Shown here: positions 37,189-45,830 of the stretch, one piece after another
Numbering within the stretch: position 1 is the stretch's first letter
Layout: the number at the start of each line of letters is the position of its first letter
Source of the DNA: JBPRGG01 sp051418075
GTDB taxonomy: Bacteria; Bacteroidota; Bacteroidia; Cytophagales; Cyclobacteriaceae
Length of the DNA: 64,000 bases
NCBI GenBank assembly: GCA_051418075.1
Contig: JBPRGG010000089.1
Coordinates: 62,001-126,000 of the forward strand
Direction of reading: 5' to 3'
The notes under the pieces: model-generated
Told to the model about the DNA's origin: nothing
Seen by the model: the letters and a program-made list of their open reading frames with translations, nothing else
Databases searched by the model: none
Translations under genes and position numbers: made by a program

Positions 37189-39075
37189 TCAATAGGCTCT
37201 GACTAATTTTCCTTCCATAAAATTCACAAAAGCCTTGTTAACAACCCGGTTTCCTCCTGGTGTGGGATAGTTTCCGGTAAAATACCAATCCCCGATATGA
37301 TTAGGAATGGCTTTATGCAGGTGAGCTACTGATTGATAAACGATTTTTACTGTAGGATTGAATTTTTTAGGTGTAACAATCTCACCGATCTTCTCTGATA
37401 TTTCATCCTCAGTGAATGGAGCGTATACCTCCTGTACGTAATTAGGCACATTCTTCTGAGCTATAGAAGTAATACATTTATGGTACACTTCATCCAGTAA
37501 ATGATGCATATTGCGTTCCTCTATTAATCTCAAAACCGCCCTAAAAGCAATAAAATCTTTCATTTTAGACATATCAATTCCGTAACAATCCGGATACCGA
37601 ATCTGTGGAGCCGATGAAACTATGACTATTTTTTTTGGTTCCAACTTGCCCAACATGGTTAAAATGCTCTTTTCCAGCGTTGTGCCCCGCACAATGGAAT
37701 CATCCACGACCACTATTGTATCCCTGTTTTTTCGGATCACTTCATAAGTGGTATCATACACATGAGCAACCAGGTCGTTGCGATGTAGATCATCTGTAAT
37801 AAAAGTCCTTAATTTGGCATCCTTAGATACAAGTTTCTCGATCCTCGGCTTAAAAGACAAGATCTCTTCCAGAGAATCCAGGAAAGGTTTACCCTCAATA
37901 AATATTTCTTTTCTCCGCTTCACCAGGTAATCTTCTATACCCTCCATCATACCTAAGAAGGCGGTTTCTGCTGTATTGGGCACATAGGAAAAAACGGTAT
38001 TTTTCAAATCGAAATTGATGGATTTTAACACCTGGGGTATTAAATTGCGGCCCAATTCTTTCCTTTCATGATATATACCCGGGTCTGAACCCCGTGAAAA
38101 ATAGATACGCTCAAAGCTGCATGATCTTTTTTCCAGTTTATCAATAAAGGGGTACTCTCCATATTCCCCGTTTTTCTTCACTATCAGAGCACTTCCCGGA
38201 GTAATTTCTTTTATTTGGCTGTATTCTACATTAAATGAGGTTTTAATGGCTGGTTTTTCTGAAGCTACCACTACCACCTCATCATCGGCATAGTAATAGG
38301 CCGGTCGGATGCCAGCCGGATCCCTGGCTACAAAAGAAGCGCCATATCCGGTCATTCCTGCCATAGTATAACCACCGTCAAAATCTTTACAGGAACGTCT
38401 CAATACCCGCTGCAAATCCAATTCGTCTTCTATCAGGTTTGTGATTTCCTGATTAGTATACTGGCTTTTATATTTGTCAAACAGTAGTTGATTTTCCAGA
38501 TCAAGAAAGTGACCTATTTTTTCCATTACTGTCACCGTATCAACCTTTTCTTTGGGGTGCTGACCTAACTTGATCAAAACATCAAATAGCTCATCCACAT
38601 TGGTCATGTTGAAATTTCCGGCTATCACCAGGTTTCGGCTACGCCAGTTATTTTGCCTGATCATGGGATGGCAATTTTCTATACTATTACTGCCATGGGT
38701 GCCATAGCGTAAATGTCCCAGCCAAACTTCGCCGGTAAAGGGAAAATTTTCCTTCAGCCAATCGGCTTGATAAAATTTCTCGGGAAAATGCTTTTTGACT
38801 TTTTTTAGCTTTTTGTTGATCTTTTTAAAGATCATGGCGATTGGCTGTGGCTCAATAGACCGATACCGACTGATATATCTGGAACCAGGATTGACATTGA
38901 TTTTGATATTGGCCACCCCTGCTCCGTCCTGCCCCCTGTTGTGCTGCTTTTCCATCAGAAGATAAAGCTTGTTCATGGCATAAGTCGGGGAACCATATTT
39001 CTCGATATAATATTGTGGTGGCTTTCGCAAGCGTATCATTGCTATACCACACTCATGTTTAATGACATCACTCAT
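37189..39075 (-). CDS. Large amidophosphoribosyltransferase-like protein
   Basis: 628 residues with a class II glutamine amidotransferase domain and a type I phosphoribosyltransferase domain, as in PurF, which makes 5-phosphoribosylamine from PRPP and glutamine. Start at 39075 gives MSDVIKHECGIA; cleavage before Cys9 would free the N-terminal nucleophile. The glutaminase blocks are divergent (LGHLRYGTHGSNS in place of RHTRYATTG; IAGNFNMTN for the usual HNGNL). The PRPP loop VVVDDSIVRGTT is intact. Total length exceeds standard PurF (about 480-510) because of insertions in the glutaminase half and a C-terminal extension with YTGNYPTPGGNRVVNKAF-like text. Bacteroidetes carry such a second PurF-like gene beside the true purF, and its real substrate is not established. 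Confidence 0.85.
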   Translation of the reverse strand: MSDVIKHECGIAMIRLRKPPQYYIEKYGSPTYAMNKLYLLMEKQHNRGQDGAGVANIKINVNPGSRYISRYRSIEPQPIAMIFKKINKKLKKVKKHFPEKFYQADWLKENFPFTGEVWLGHLRYGTHGSNSIENCHPMIRQNNWRSRNLVIAGNFNMTNVDELFDVLIKLGQHPKEKVDTVTVMEKIGHFLDLENQLLFDKYKSQYTNQEITNLIEDELDLQRVLRRSCKDFDGGYTMAGMTGYGASFVARDPAGIRPAYYYADDEVVVVASEKPAIKTSFNVEYSQIKEITPGSALIVKKNGEYGEYPFIDKLEKRSCSFERIYFSRGSDPGIYHERKELGRNLIPQVLKSINFDLKNTVFSYVPNTAETAFLGMMEGIEDYLVKRRKEIFIEGKPFLDSLEEILSFKPRIEKLVSKDAKLRTFITDDLHRNDLVAHVYDTTYEVIRKNRDTIVVVDDSIVRGTTLEKSILTMLGKLEPKKIVIVSSAPQIRYPDCYGIDMSKMKDFIAFRAVLRLIEERNMHHLLDEVYHKCITSIAQKNVPNYVQEVYAPFTEDEISEKIGEIVTPKKFNPTVKIVYQSVAHLHKAIPNHIGDWYFTGNYPTPGGNRVVNKAFVNFMEGKLVRAY

Positions 39076-39329
39076 TGAGTCGCTATTAAGATGCGAAATT
39101 AACACTAATTAAATAATTCAACAAACTTTGTTATGTAAGTCACCTTATGATAAATGTAAATCTTTTCTTTCAAATTATAGAATAATAGATTTCAGGGCTA
39201 ACTTTTCACAAAAAATGTACCAACACCTATATCCTGCCAAACAATTAAATATAACAAATGGTTTTGCTGGTTTATTTTTTATTAATCAATTCTTTTCTCA
39301 CCTTTTGATTGGGCAACTTTCCGGCTGGA

Positions 39330-40142
39330 TCATTCCCATAAAGGATATTTATCCAATTGGACTTTTTCCCTGAAAAAAATGCGGGTTGATTCTTCGAATG
39401 ATCGGGTATAGTCAGAAACCATAAACCTGTATTCCGGCTGATCTTCCTTGTTAAGCAGGTTGTTATATTCCAGAAAAGCCTTTAAGGATCGGGCTACAAT
39501 TTCAGCTGAATCAATTACCCTGACCTGATCCTGATAATAATCATTGATTTGACTTTTGATCAAGGGATAATGAGTACAGCCCAGAATCAGGGCCTGAATA
39601 TCCTTTAATAGAGGATTTTTCAGATATTCATGGATGACTTGCTGACTCACTCTGTTTTCAATAAACCCTTCCTCAATCATAGGGGCCAGCAAAGGAGTGG
39701 CAACAGATACCAATTCGATATCCTCATTAAGCTGTTCTATCTTTTGCTTATACACATTGGAGTTTACGGTTTGTTTAGTGCCAATCAGGCCCACCTTTTG
39801 GCCGGAAAACTCCTCCCGTATATGATCTACCACCGGATCAATTACATTAAAAACTTTGGCTTTGGAACCTACATATGCTTTCACCAGGTCATAGGCAGCA
39901 GCTGAGGCTGAATTACAGGCAATCAGGATCAATTTAGTCTGAGACTTTAGCAGTAAATCAGTGATTTTGATGGCATAAGCCTGAATGGCAGCAGTGGACT
40001 TATCACCATAAGGAAGATGGGCAGTGTCACCAAAATAGATCATGCTCTCACCGGGCAGGAGTTGTTTAATAGCATAAGCCACGGTCATTCCGCCGATACC
40101 GCTGTCAAATATTCCTATAGGGCTGGACGCAAGTTTAGACAT
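39330..40142 (-). CDS. murI: Glutamate racemase
   Basis: 270 residues; supplies D-glutamate for peptidoglycan. The opening IGIFDSGIGGMTVAYAI and YFGDTAHLPYGDKS are typical. The two catalytic cysteines are visible in IACNSASAA and LGCTHYPLI. Cytosolic, cofactor-independent. The gap to the purF-like gene is 254 bp and holds no gene (a partial open frame there is spurious); no promoter was seen. Confidence 0.95.
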   Translation of the reverse strand: MSKLASSPIGIFDSGIGGMTVAYAIKQLLPGESMIYFGDTAHLPYGDKSTAAIQAYAIKITDLLLKSQTKLILIACNSASAAAYDLVKAYVGSKAKVFNVIDPVVDHIREEFSGQKVGLIGTKQTVNSNVYKQKIEQLNEDIELVSVATPLLAPMIEEGFIENRVSQQVIHEYLKNPLLKDIQALILGCTHYPLIKSQINDYYQDQVRVIDSAEIVARSLKAFLEYNNLLNKEDQPEYRFMVSDYTRSFEESTRIFFREKVQLDKYPLWE

Positions 40143-40241
40143 CTCAATTAAATTTTGGTTAAAATTAGAAAAAAGGCGCTAATTATAACCAGATGTAAAG
40201 TTTAATTTTATTTACTTTGCCCCTGTAAATAGTGTAGTAAG

Positions 40242-40712
40242 ATGAAAAATGTTATCATAATTATTTTAGGGATAGCTGTAGTGATACTGGGATTTCTGGA
40301 TTTTCACCTGAATCAAAAAATACAAAAGGACAGTACCGGCGAAAAGTCTCATGGGAGGGATTCTATGCTGCAGGTCATAGACTCACTGCAACAGGGAACC
40401 AGCCCAAAAAACCCATCCGGTTGCCAGATCATAAACCCGGTGGATTTTCAAAACCTACAGAAAAAAGGTCTGCAAGATCCGTTGGAGCAGCTTAAAGAAA
40501 ATCTGATGAATCATAGTGAACTCATTCCCTATGATGGCACCCTGGGGGGGGAAATGAAATTCTATTCCAAAGAAAATATTCATGTATTGAATGATGAATG
40601 GGTTTATGCCTATTTTGAAGATGGTCATAATGCCGGCCAGATCTTGTTGACCTACCAGATCGATTCACAGGGAAACATAAATTGGGAAATTTTAAAAACC
40701 AGTATAAATTAA
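40242..40712 (+). CDS. Hypothetical protein with N-terminal membrane anchor
   Basis: 156 residues, not recognised. A single hydrophobic segment (about 3-20, NVIIIILGIAVVILGFLD) acts as anchor or uncleaved signal. The rest is hydrophilic: a Ser/Gly/Pro-rich linker, then a compact domain with HSELIPYDGTLGGEMKFYS and EWVYAYFEDGHNAGQILL, which looks like a small beta-sheet domain. Only a single cysteine (SGCQIINP). It stands alone, divergent from murI and closed by a stem-loop. The alternating charged, aromatic text looks like a real protein. Confidence 0.65.
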   Translation: MKNVIIIILGIAVVILGFLDFHLNQKIQKDSTGEKSHGRDSMLQVIDSLQQGTSPKNPSGCQIINPVDFQNLQKKGLQDPLEQLKENLMNHSELIPYDGTLGGEMKFYSKENIHVLNDEWVYAYFEDGHNAGQILLTYQIDSQGNINWEILKTSIN

Positions 40713-40713
40713 A

Positions 40714-40741
40714 AGCCCGGAACAGATTACTATTCCGGGCT
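40714..40741. terminator. Stem-loop after the hypothetical gene
   Basis: Perfect 9-bp arms AGCCCGGAA (40714-40722) and TTCCGGGCT (40733-40741). It starts two bases behind the stop codon. The T-tract is poor on the plus strand, so it may act more as an mRNA 3' end protector than a strict terminator. Confidence 0.55.
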
Positions 40742-40927
40742 ATTAATGCAAGCAAAGAGGGTTAAACATTTATTTTTATATATTAAAGGTAAATACTAAT
40801 TTTAAAGATTGCAAAAATTTTGGCTGATTTTTAAATGATCAAGCTAAAATTGAATCTCTAATACATGAACAATCTTTTATTTTTTTTATTATTTCTAAAT
40901 ATAAATAACTACCAAATCGCAACATAA

Positions 40928-41806
40928 TTGGATAGTCAGAAAAATATTTTATTCATCATTAACCCTATTGCTGGCAATAGAAAGCATAAAGATCTTACCT
41001 ATCAGATCGAGAACAGGCTGGACCCTAAAGTTTACAATTTTCAGATTGCTTATTCAATATCCCGGGGGCATGCTCCCAAAATTGTGAAAAAGGAATTCAA
41101 TAATTATGATGCATTTGTAGCTGTAGGTGGTGACGGTACGGTCAATGAAATTGGGAGCTTACTGGTAAACAGTTCCAAAATTCTGGGAATTATTCCAAAT
41201 GGATCGGGTAATGGGTTGGCCCGAGAATTAAAGATCCCTTTAAATCATTTGCGGGCAATTGAAACACTGAATCAATTCAAAATCAAAACCATCGATACTG
41301 GCCTGGTCAATGATCGTCCTTTCTTTTGTACCAGTGGGGTGGGATTTGATGCACATATAGGTAAGTTATTCGCAAAAAGCAAGACCCGAGGTTTCCAGAC
41401 TTATTTTAAAACCGTGGTCATGGAGTTTTTTAACTACCATCCTTTATCCTACCAGGTCAGATTTAACGGTACCAGCCAGGATTTTTCTGCTTTCGCCATT
41501 ACCATCGCCAATGCCAAACAATATGGGAATAATGCCTATATTGCTCCCCAAGCTCTGATCAATGATGGACTGCTGGATTACTGCCTGTTGAAACCTTTTC
41601 CCCGGATTCAGGCCCTGAACCTGGGCCTGAGGCTTTTTAATAAGAGTATAGATAAAAGTCCTTTTATCTATACCAAAAAAATATCAGAAGTAGAAATCAG
41701 TTGTGAAAATGCAGATTGTTATCATCTGGATGGAGAACATTATGCATTGAATTCCTCCCTTGTTTTTAAAACCTTACCCAACAGTTTAAAGGTGTTGGTT
41801 CCCTAA
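40928..41806 (+). CDS. Diacylglycerol kinase-fold lipid kinase (YegS/DagK family)
   Basis: 292 residues of the DAGK catalytic domain family. Start is a TTG (40928-40930): no ATG occurs before the essential first strand, and the frame from TTG gives DSQKNILFIINPIAGNRKHKD, the standard family opening. The nucleotide motif GGDGTVNEIG is intact, followed by PNGSGNGLARELKIP and the TSGVGFDAHIG block; the C-terminal half has ENADCYHLDGEH. Members phosphorylate diacylglycerol, sphingosine or related lipids; substrate is not readable. No Shine-Dalgarno-like site was seen. Confidence 0.9.
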   Translation: MDSQKNILFIINPIAGNRKHKDLTYQIENRLDPKVYNFQIAYSISRGHAPKIVKKEFNNYDAFVAVGGDGTVNEIGSLLVNSSKILGIIPNGSGNGLARELKIPLNHLRAIETLNQFKIKTIDTGLVNDRPFFCTSGVGFDAHIGKLFAKSKTRGFQTYFKTVVMEFFNYHPLSYQVRFNGTSQDFSAFAITIANAKQYGNNAYIAPQALINDGLLDYCLLKPFPRIQALNLGLRLFNKSIDKSPFIYTKKISEVEISCENADCYHLDGEHYALNSSLVFKTLPNSLKVLVP

Positions 41807-41900
41807 AATCCCTGCGAGGTGATCTTGGAAATGAAATAAATCATTGGCTTATAAATCACTTTTGAGAGAGCTTCCCGATATAACCTAACCTAAGCTTTTA

Positions 41901-42227
41901 CTACACAGCAAAGCTCTCTCCACATCCGCAGGTTCGGGAGGCATTGGGGTTAATAAATTGAAAACCCTTTCCATTTAATCCATCAGAAAAATCCAGGGTA
42001 GTGCCCAACAGATATAACAAACTTTTTTTATCCACCAGGATTTTGACTCCCTTATCTTCAAAAACCTGATCTTCATCTTTGACAGATTCATCGAAAATAA
42101 GGTCATACATTAAGCCTGAACAACCGCCGCCCTTCACAGCAACCCTGATATTATGATTTTCAGTATGACCTTCCTGCTCACGAAGCTCCACAATTCTTTT
42201 TTTTGCCTTATCTGAAACGTTAATCAT
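41901..42227 (-). CDS. A-type iron-sulfur carrier (IscA/ErpA/HesB family)
   Basis: 108 residues. The three conserved cysteines are Cys36 (GGGCSGLMY), Cys100 and Cys102 (SRTCGCGESF). A-type carriers accept a cluster from the scaffold and hand it to apoproteins. No isc or suf genes lie next to it, so it is a standalone carrier, as often found in Bacteroidetes. Divergent from thiL, 111 bp apart. Confidence 0.93.
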   Translation of the reverse strand: MINVSDKAKKRIVELREQEGHTENHNIRVAVKGGGCSGLMYDLIFDESVKDEDQVFEDKGVKILVDKKSLLYLLGTTLDFSDGLNGKGFQFINPNASRTCGCGESFAV

Positions 42228-42270
42228 ATTGAAGTCTTTTCTTTTATAATGCGTTTAAACGAGATTACAC

Positions 42271-42278
42271 TATTTTTG
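42271..42278 (+). promoter_or_regulatory. -7 element upstream of thiL
   Basis: TATTTTTG fits TAnnTTTG, 60 bp before the preferred thiL start. It lies inside the longer open frame, which supports the internal ATG as the true start. Confidence 0.5.
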
Positions 42279-42338
42279 TTTATTAACTTAACAGCCAGAA
42301 AAAAAGTTTCTGCTGATCTGACCTTCAAATATAATAAA

Positions 42339-43367
42339 ATGAAACAAAAAAGAACAGAGCTTGGAGAATTGGGAGAATTTGGCCTGATTGAACATATCAG
42401 TAAAGGTATCAGCCATCAACAAAAAAATACCATATATGGAATCGGTGATGATGCGGCGGTGATTGATACCGGAGACTATTACACCATCATTACTTCTGAT
42501 CTCTTGACTGAAGGAGTACATTTCGACTTATCTTATACTCCGCTCAAGCATTTGGGATATAAATCGGTGGTGGTAAACCTGTCTGATGTGGCAGCAATGA
42601 ATGCTGTACCATCCCAGATCATTGTCAGTATTGGCCTGAGCAATCGTTTTTCTCTGGAAGCAGTGGACGAACTATACCAGGGTATAAAAGCAGCCTGTGA
42701 AAGCTATAAGGTAGACCTGGTAGGAGGTGATACTACCTCATCTGCCGCAGGACTGGTGATTTCTATCACTGCCATAGGCCAGGTAGAGAAACCTAAAGTG
42801 GTTTACCGAAAAAATGCCAGGGTAAATGATATTATTTGTGTCACCGGAGATTTGGGTGCTGCTTACCTGGGACTTCAGGTTATGGAACGGGAAAAACAAG
42901 CTTTCAAATCCAATCCTGACCTTCAGCCAAAACTGGAAGGATATAATTATATTGTACAAAGGCAACTCAAGCCGGAAGCCCGTACAGACATCATTCACGA
43001 ATTAGCAGAATTGCAACTTATTCCCTCAGCCATGATAGACATTTCCGATGGCTTGGCCTCTGAATTAATGCATATCAGTAAAAATTCAGACATAAGTGTG
43101 GCCATTTATGAAGACAAATTGCCGATAGACAAGAATGCCTATGATACCGCAGCAGAGTTTAAGATCGACCCGACTACCTGTATACTGAACGGAGGTGAGG
43201 ATTATGAATTGTTATTTACCATTAATCAAAAGGAATTTGAAAAGCTGAAAAATCATCCTGATATTCATTTTATAGGGTATGTGCAGGAGAAAGACAAAGG
43301 TAACTTGCTGGTTACCAGAAATGGCAACGTGGTACCGATCCAGGCCCAGGGCTGGAAGCATTTTTAA
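42339..43367 (+). CDS. thiL: Thiamine-monophosphate kinase
   Basis: 342 residues; phosphorylates thiamine monophosphate to the active cofactor diphosphate. The open frame reaches back to 42249, but the ATG at 42339 (MKQKRTELGELGEFGLIEHI) gives a family-like start and the promoter element lies between the two. Nucleotide-binding motifs: YGIGDDAAVID (Mg site), SDLLTEGVHFDLSYTP, VGGDTTSS and later ISDGLASELMHI. AIR synthase-like fold. No other thi gene is near and no TPP riboswitch was recognised in the leader. Confidence 0.95.
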   Translation: MKQKRTELGELGEFGLIEHISKGISHQQKNTIYGIGDDAAVIDTGDYYTIITSDLLTEGVHFDLSYTPLKHLGYKSVVVNLSDVAAMNAVPSQIIVSIGLSNRFSLEAVDELYQGIKAACESYKVDLVGGDTTSSAAGLVISITAIGQVEKPKVVYRKNARVNDIICVTGDLGAAYLGLQVMEREKQAFKSNPDLQPKLEGYNYIVQRQLKPEARTDIIHELAELQLIPSAMIDISDGLASELMHISKNSDISVAIYEDKLPIDKNAYDTAAEFKIDPTTCILNGGEDYELLFTINQKEFEKLKNHPDIHFIGYVQEKDKGNLLVTRNGNVVPIQAQGWKHF

Positions 43368-43405
43368 ACCAGAAGAAAAAGGCAGCAGCTCAATTTCCGG
43401 AAGGC

Positions 43406-44296
43406 CTATCCGGCGAACCTGCGGGCTATCCCCAGGGCCTGAGTGCCATAATGGCCGCCAAATAAATAATAATGATTAAGGTAGTGATACAGCATGTACA
43501 GGTCATTGCGCTCCTTCCATTCAGGCGGCAAAGAATAGGCTTCCTGGTAAGCCTGCCAAACCCGATCTGAAAAGCCACCAAACATGTTCATGATTGAGAG
43601 CTCAAATTCCCGATCAGCATAGCAACTGGCCGGATCAATGATAGCAGGTCCGCTGGAAGTATACATATAATTGCCTGACCATAAATCTCCATGAATCAAG
43701 GCAGGCTCAGGCTTATGACTGATCCAGTTATCCAATTTATCGATTAGCGATTCATAAACGCCGATCTCCTGACCGGAAAGACCTCTTTGAGATTTGATCA
43801 GTTCAACCAGGTGCCAGATCCGTTGCTGACCGAAAAAATCCACCCAATCTTCATTCCAGGTATTATCCTGCAAAGTAGAGCCACAATAATTATCATGATG
43901 AAATCCGAATTTGTCATGTCTAAACTGATGTAATTGGGCCAGTCCCGTCCCTAAAGCTTCATCCTGTGATTTTGGGTGGCCGGATGCTGGTGGGAGAAAC
44001 TCTGTGATCAAAATAGCCGGATCAGTTTCAGTCAGGTTTGTTTTTGCATAGACTTTGGGTATCTTAAGTCTGGTTTTGGCTTTGCCCAATTCCTCCAGAC
44101 ACTCGGCCTCTCTCAAAAAAAGGTCTTCCGGACAATCGTTGTTCCATTTCAGGAAAAATTCACCCTGACTGGTGCTGATCTTTTTGGCATGATTAATACA
44201 TCCTCCGCCTAGTGACTGGGCTTTTTCAATACTTATCTCTGGCTTTACATACTCTTGCAACAACTTAATAACCTTAGATGGAATTTGATCTGTCAT
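43406..44296 (-). CDS. Fructosamine kinase family protein
   Basis: 296-residue kinase fold with LGGGCINHAKKI (nucleotide loop), FFLKWN, the catalytic LIHGDLWSGNYMY (brenner-type H-G-D-L-W-S-G-N, the fructosamine-3-kinase signature) and IDPASCYADREFELSI. Such enzymes phosphorylate protein-bound or free fructosamines to help deglycation. The ATG overlaps the stop of the methyltransferase gene by 4 bp (ATGA). Confidence 0.9.
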   Translation of the reverse strand: MTDQIPSKVIKLLQEYVKPEISIEKAQSLGGGCINHAKKISTSQGEFFLKWNNDCPEDLFLREAECLEELGKAKTRLKIPKVYAKTNLTETDPAILITEFLPPASGHPKSQDEALGTGLAQLHQFRHDKFGFHHDNYCGSTLQDNTWNEDWVDFFGQQRIWHLVELIKSQRGLSGQEIGVYESLIDKLDNWISHKPEPALIHGDLWSGNYMYTSSGPAIIDPASCYADREFELSIMNMFGGFSDRVWQAYQEAYSLPPEWKERNDLYMLYHYLNHYYLFGGHYGTQALGIARRFAG

Positions 44297-44895
44297 GTAA
44301 TGTATTGTTTTTGTCCAATCAGTCTGACTACCTGAGCCATACCCTGGTGAAATTGTCCTTCCTGCAAATCAATGACTTCCTCTTCCAGCTTCAATATGGA
44401 CAAGGCTGAAAAATCCTGCTTTATTTCATCCAGGTCATACAATAGCTCCAGGCTTTTAGGCCCGCCAGAATTATGAGAAATCTGATTTTTGGAAAAGGAC
44501 TCCATCATCAAAAAGCCATCTGGTTTTAGCAGATCAATAAATTTCTGGTGGATCTTTTGCCGGTCCTGTTCATGTATATGGGCATAGATCAGGGCAATTA
44601 CATCAAACCGGGCATCCGGCTGGAAAGCTTCATAAGATGACACTTCATAATGAATATCCACCTTGTTTTGCTGGGCCAGGAATAACGCATGATCCTGTGC
44701 CACAGAACTATGATCGAAAGCAAATACTTTCCAGCCATTTTTTGCAGCATACACAGCATTTCGGCCCTGACCTTCACCAGGCAGCAAAATTGTAGCAGGA
44801 AACAGCCCGTCAATAAATTTTTTGAAAAATAAATTGGGCTCAAGACCATAAGCATAGCGGCTGGTCTCATATCTGTTATTCCAAAAATCTATCAT
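44293..44895 (-). CDS. Class I SAM-dependent methyltransferase (TehB-like)
   Basis: 200 residues. Opening FWNNRYETSRYAYGLEPN and the motif I region ILLPGEGQGRNAVYAA (G-E-G-Q-G-R-N) are characteristic of the TehB/thiopurine-type methyltransferases; VFAFDHSSVAQ supplies the acidic loop binding the ribose. The C-terminal part holds the region LLKPDGFLMMES. Substrate unknown. First gene of an overlapping pair with the fructosamine-kinase gene. Confidence 0.85.
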   Translation of the reverse strand: MIDFWNNRYETSRYAYGLEPNLFFKKFIDGLFPATILLPGEGQGRNAVYAAKNGWKVFAFDHSSVAQDHALFLAQQNKVDIHYEVSSYEAFQPDARFDVIALIYAHIHEQDRQKIHQKFIDLLKPDGFLMMESFSKNQISHNSGGPKSLELLYDLDEIKQDFSALSILKLEEEVIDLQEGQFHQGMAQVVRLIGQKQYIT

Positions 44896-45008
44896 GCATC
44901 AATAAGATTGAAAAAGTATAGCTAAAATTAAATTAACTTTTGTTAACATAAAAACTTTATGGAGGCTTATCAATTAAATTGTTATTGAATTAACCATTTT
45001 TACCACTT

Positions 45009-45800
45009 ATGGATCAGAATCAAAAAGAAAACCAGCCGGAAGAAGAGATCAAACAAAGTAAATGGCCTTTGTATCTTAGTGCTGCCATTCTGGTAGGTTT
45101 GACAGGTGCCTATTTTTTGATTCCTTCTTTTCAGGATTTTCTCAAAGAAGCCTATCAGGTTCTTACCAGTGATAACAAAGATAGAATATCTGAATGGGTA
45201 GGTCAGCTTGGCATCTGGGGTCCTGTGTTTATTATGTTGACCATGATACTGCAAATGTTCCTGCTGGTAATCCCCTCGCCCTTGCTGATGGTAGTGGCGG
45301 TTTTAGCCTATGGCCCCATTTGGGGAGTAGTAATTTCCATAGCCAGTATCTTTCTGGCATCTTCTGTAGGTTATATTATTGGCCGCTACCTGGGGCAGGT
45401 CACCGTGGATCGACTGATAGGACATAAAAAAGAACAAAAGCTGGAGTTTTACATTGATCGTTATGGTTTCTGGGCTGTTATTATTACCCGTCTATCCCCT
45501 TTATTTTCCAATGATGCCATAAGTTTTGTAGGAGGAATTCTCAGGATGGGATATTTCCGGTTTATATTTGCCACCCTGGCCGGGATCACACCTTTAGCTA
45601 TTTTGATCGCTTATTTTGGAGAAAACAATGACAGGTTGAAAGATGGCATGTTATGGACTTCCCTGATCAGCCTGGCCCTGCTGATCGTCTATATCATTTA
45701 TGATCGAAATAAGAATCCGGCAGACAAACAAAAAAAACCATCAACCACAGCTAAAGAAAAAAAAGTAAACAAAGAAAAAGCCGGTACGGAATCCGGCTAA
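45009..45800 (+). CDS. TVP38/TMEM64 (VTT domain) membrane protein
   Basis: 263 residues of the VTT/SNARE-associated Golgi-type family (DedA relatives). After a charged N-terminus there are six or so membrane segments with the family blocks FIMLTMILQMFLLVIPSPLL, SSVGYIIGRYLGQVTVDRLI and LSPLFSNDAISFVGGIL. The C-terminus is a long lysine-rich tail (KKPSTTAKEKKVNKEKAG). DedA-like proteins are thought to take part in lipid flipping or ion balance. Its last codons carry the terminator hairpin of the convergent metG gene. Confidence 0.87.
   Translation: MDQNQKENQPEEEIKQSKWPLYLSAAILVGLTGAYFLIPSFQDFLKEAYQVLTSDNKDRISEWVGQLGIWGPVFIMLTMILQMFLLVIPSPLLMVVAVLAYGPIWGVVISIASIFLASSVGYIIGRYLGQVTVDRLIGHKKEQKLEFYIDRYGFWAVIITRLSPLFSNDAISFVGGILRMGYFRFIFATLAGITPLAILIAYFGENNDRLKDGMLWTSLISLALLIVYIIYDRNKNPADKQKKPSTTAKEKKVNKEKAGTESG
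45771..45798 (-). terminator. Terminator of metG inside the VTT gene end
   Basis: On the minus strand AGCCGG (45798-45793) pairs with CCGGCT (45784-45779) around an 8-nt loop and is followed by TTTTCTTT. It lies 33 bp behind the metG stop, within the last codons of the convergent gene. Confidence 0.7.
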
Positions 45801-45830
45801 TCAAAGTCAGGTTTAATTTAGTATCATAAA

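Noticed and set aside
39128..39373. 81-codon frame overlapping murI
   Set aside because: It runs into the antisense of murI and has no start context; judged a shadow.
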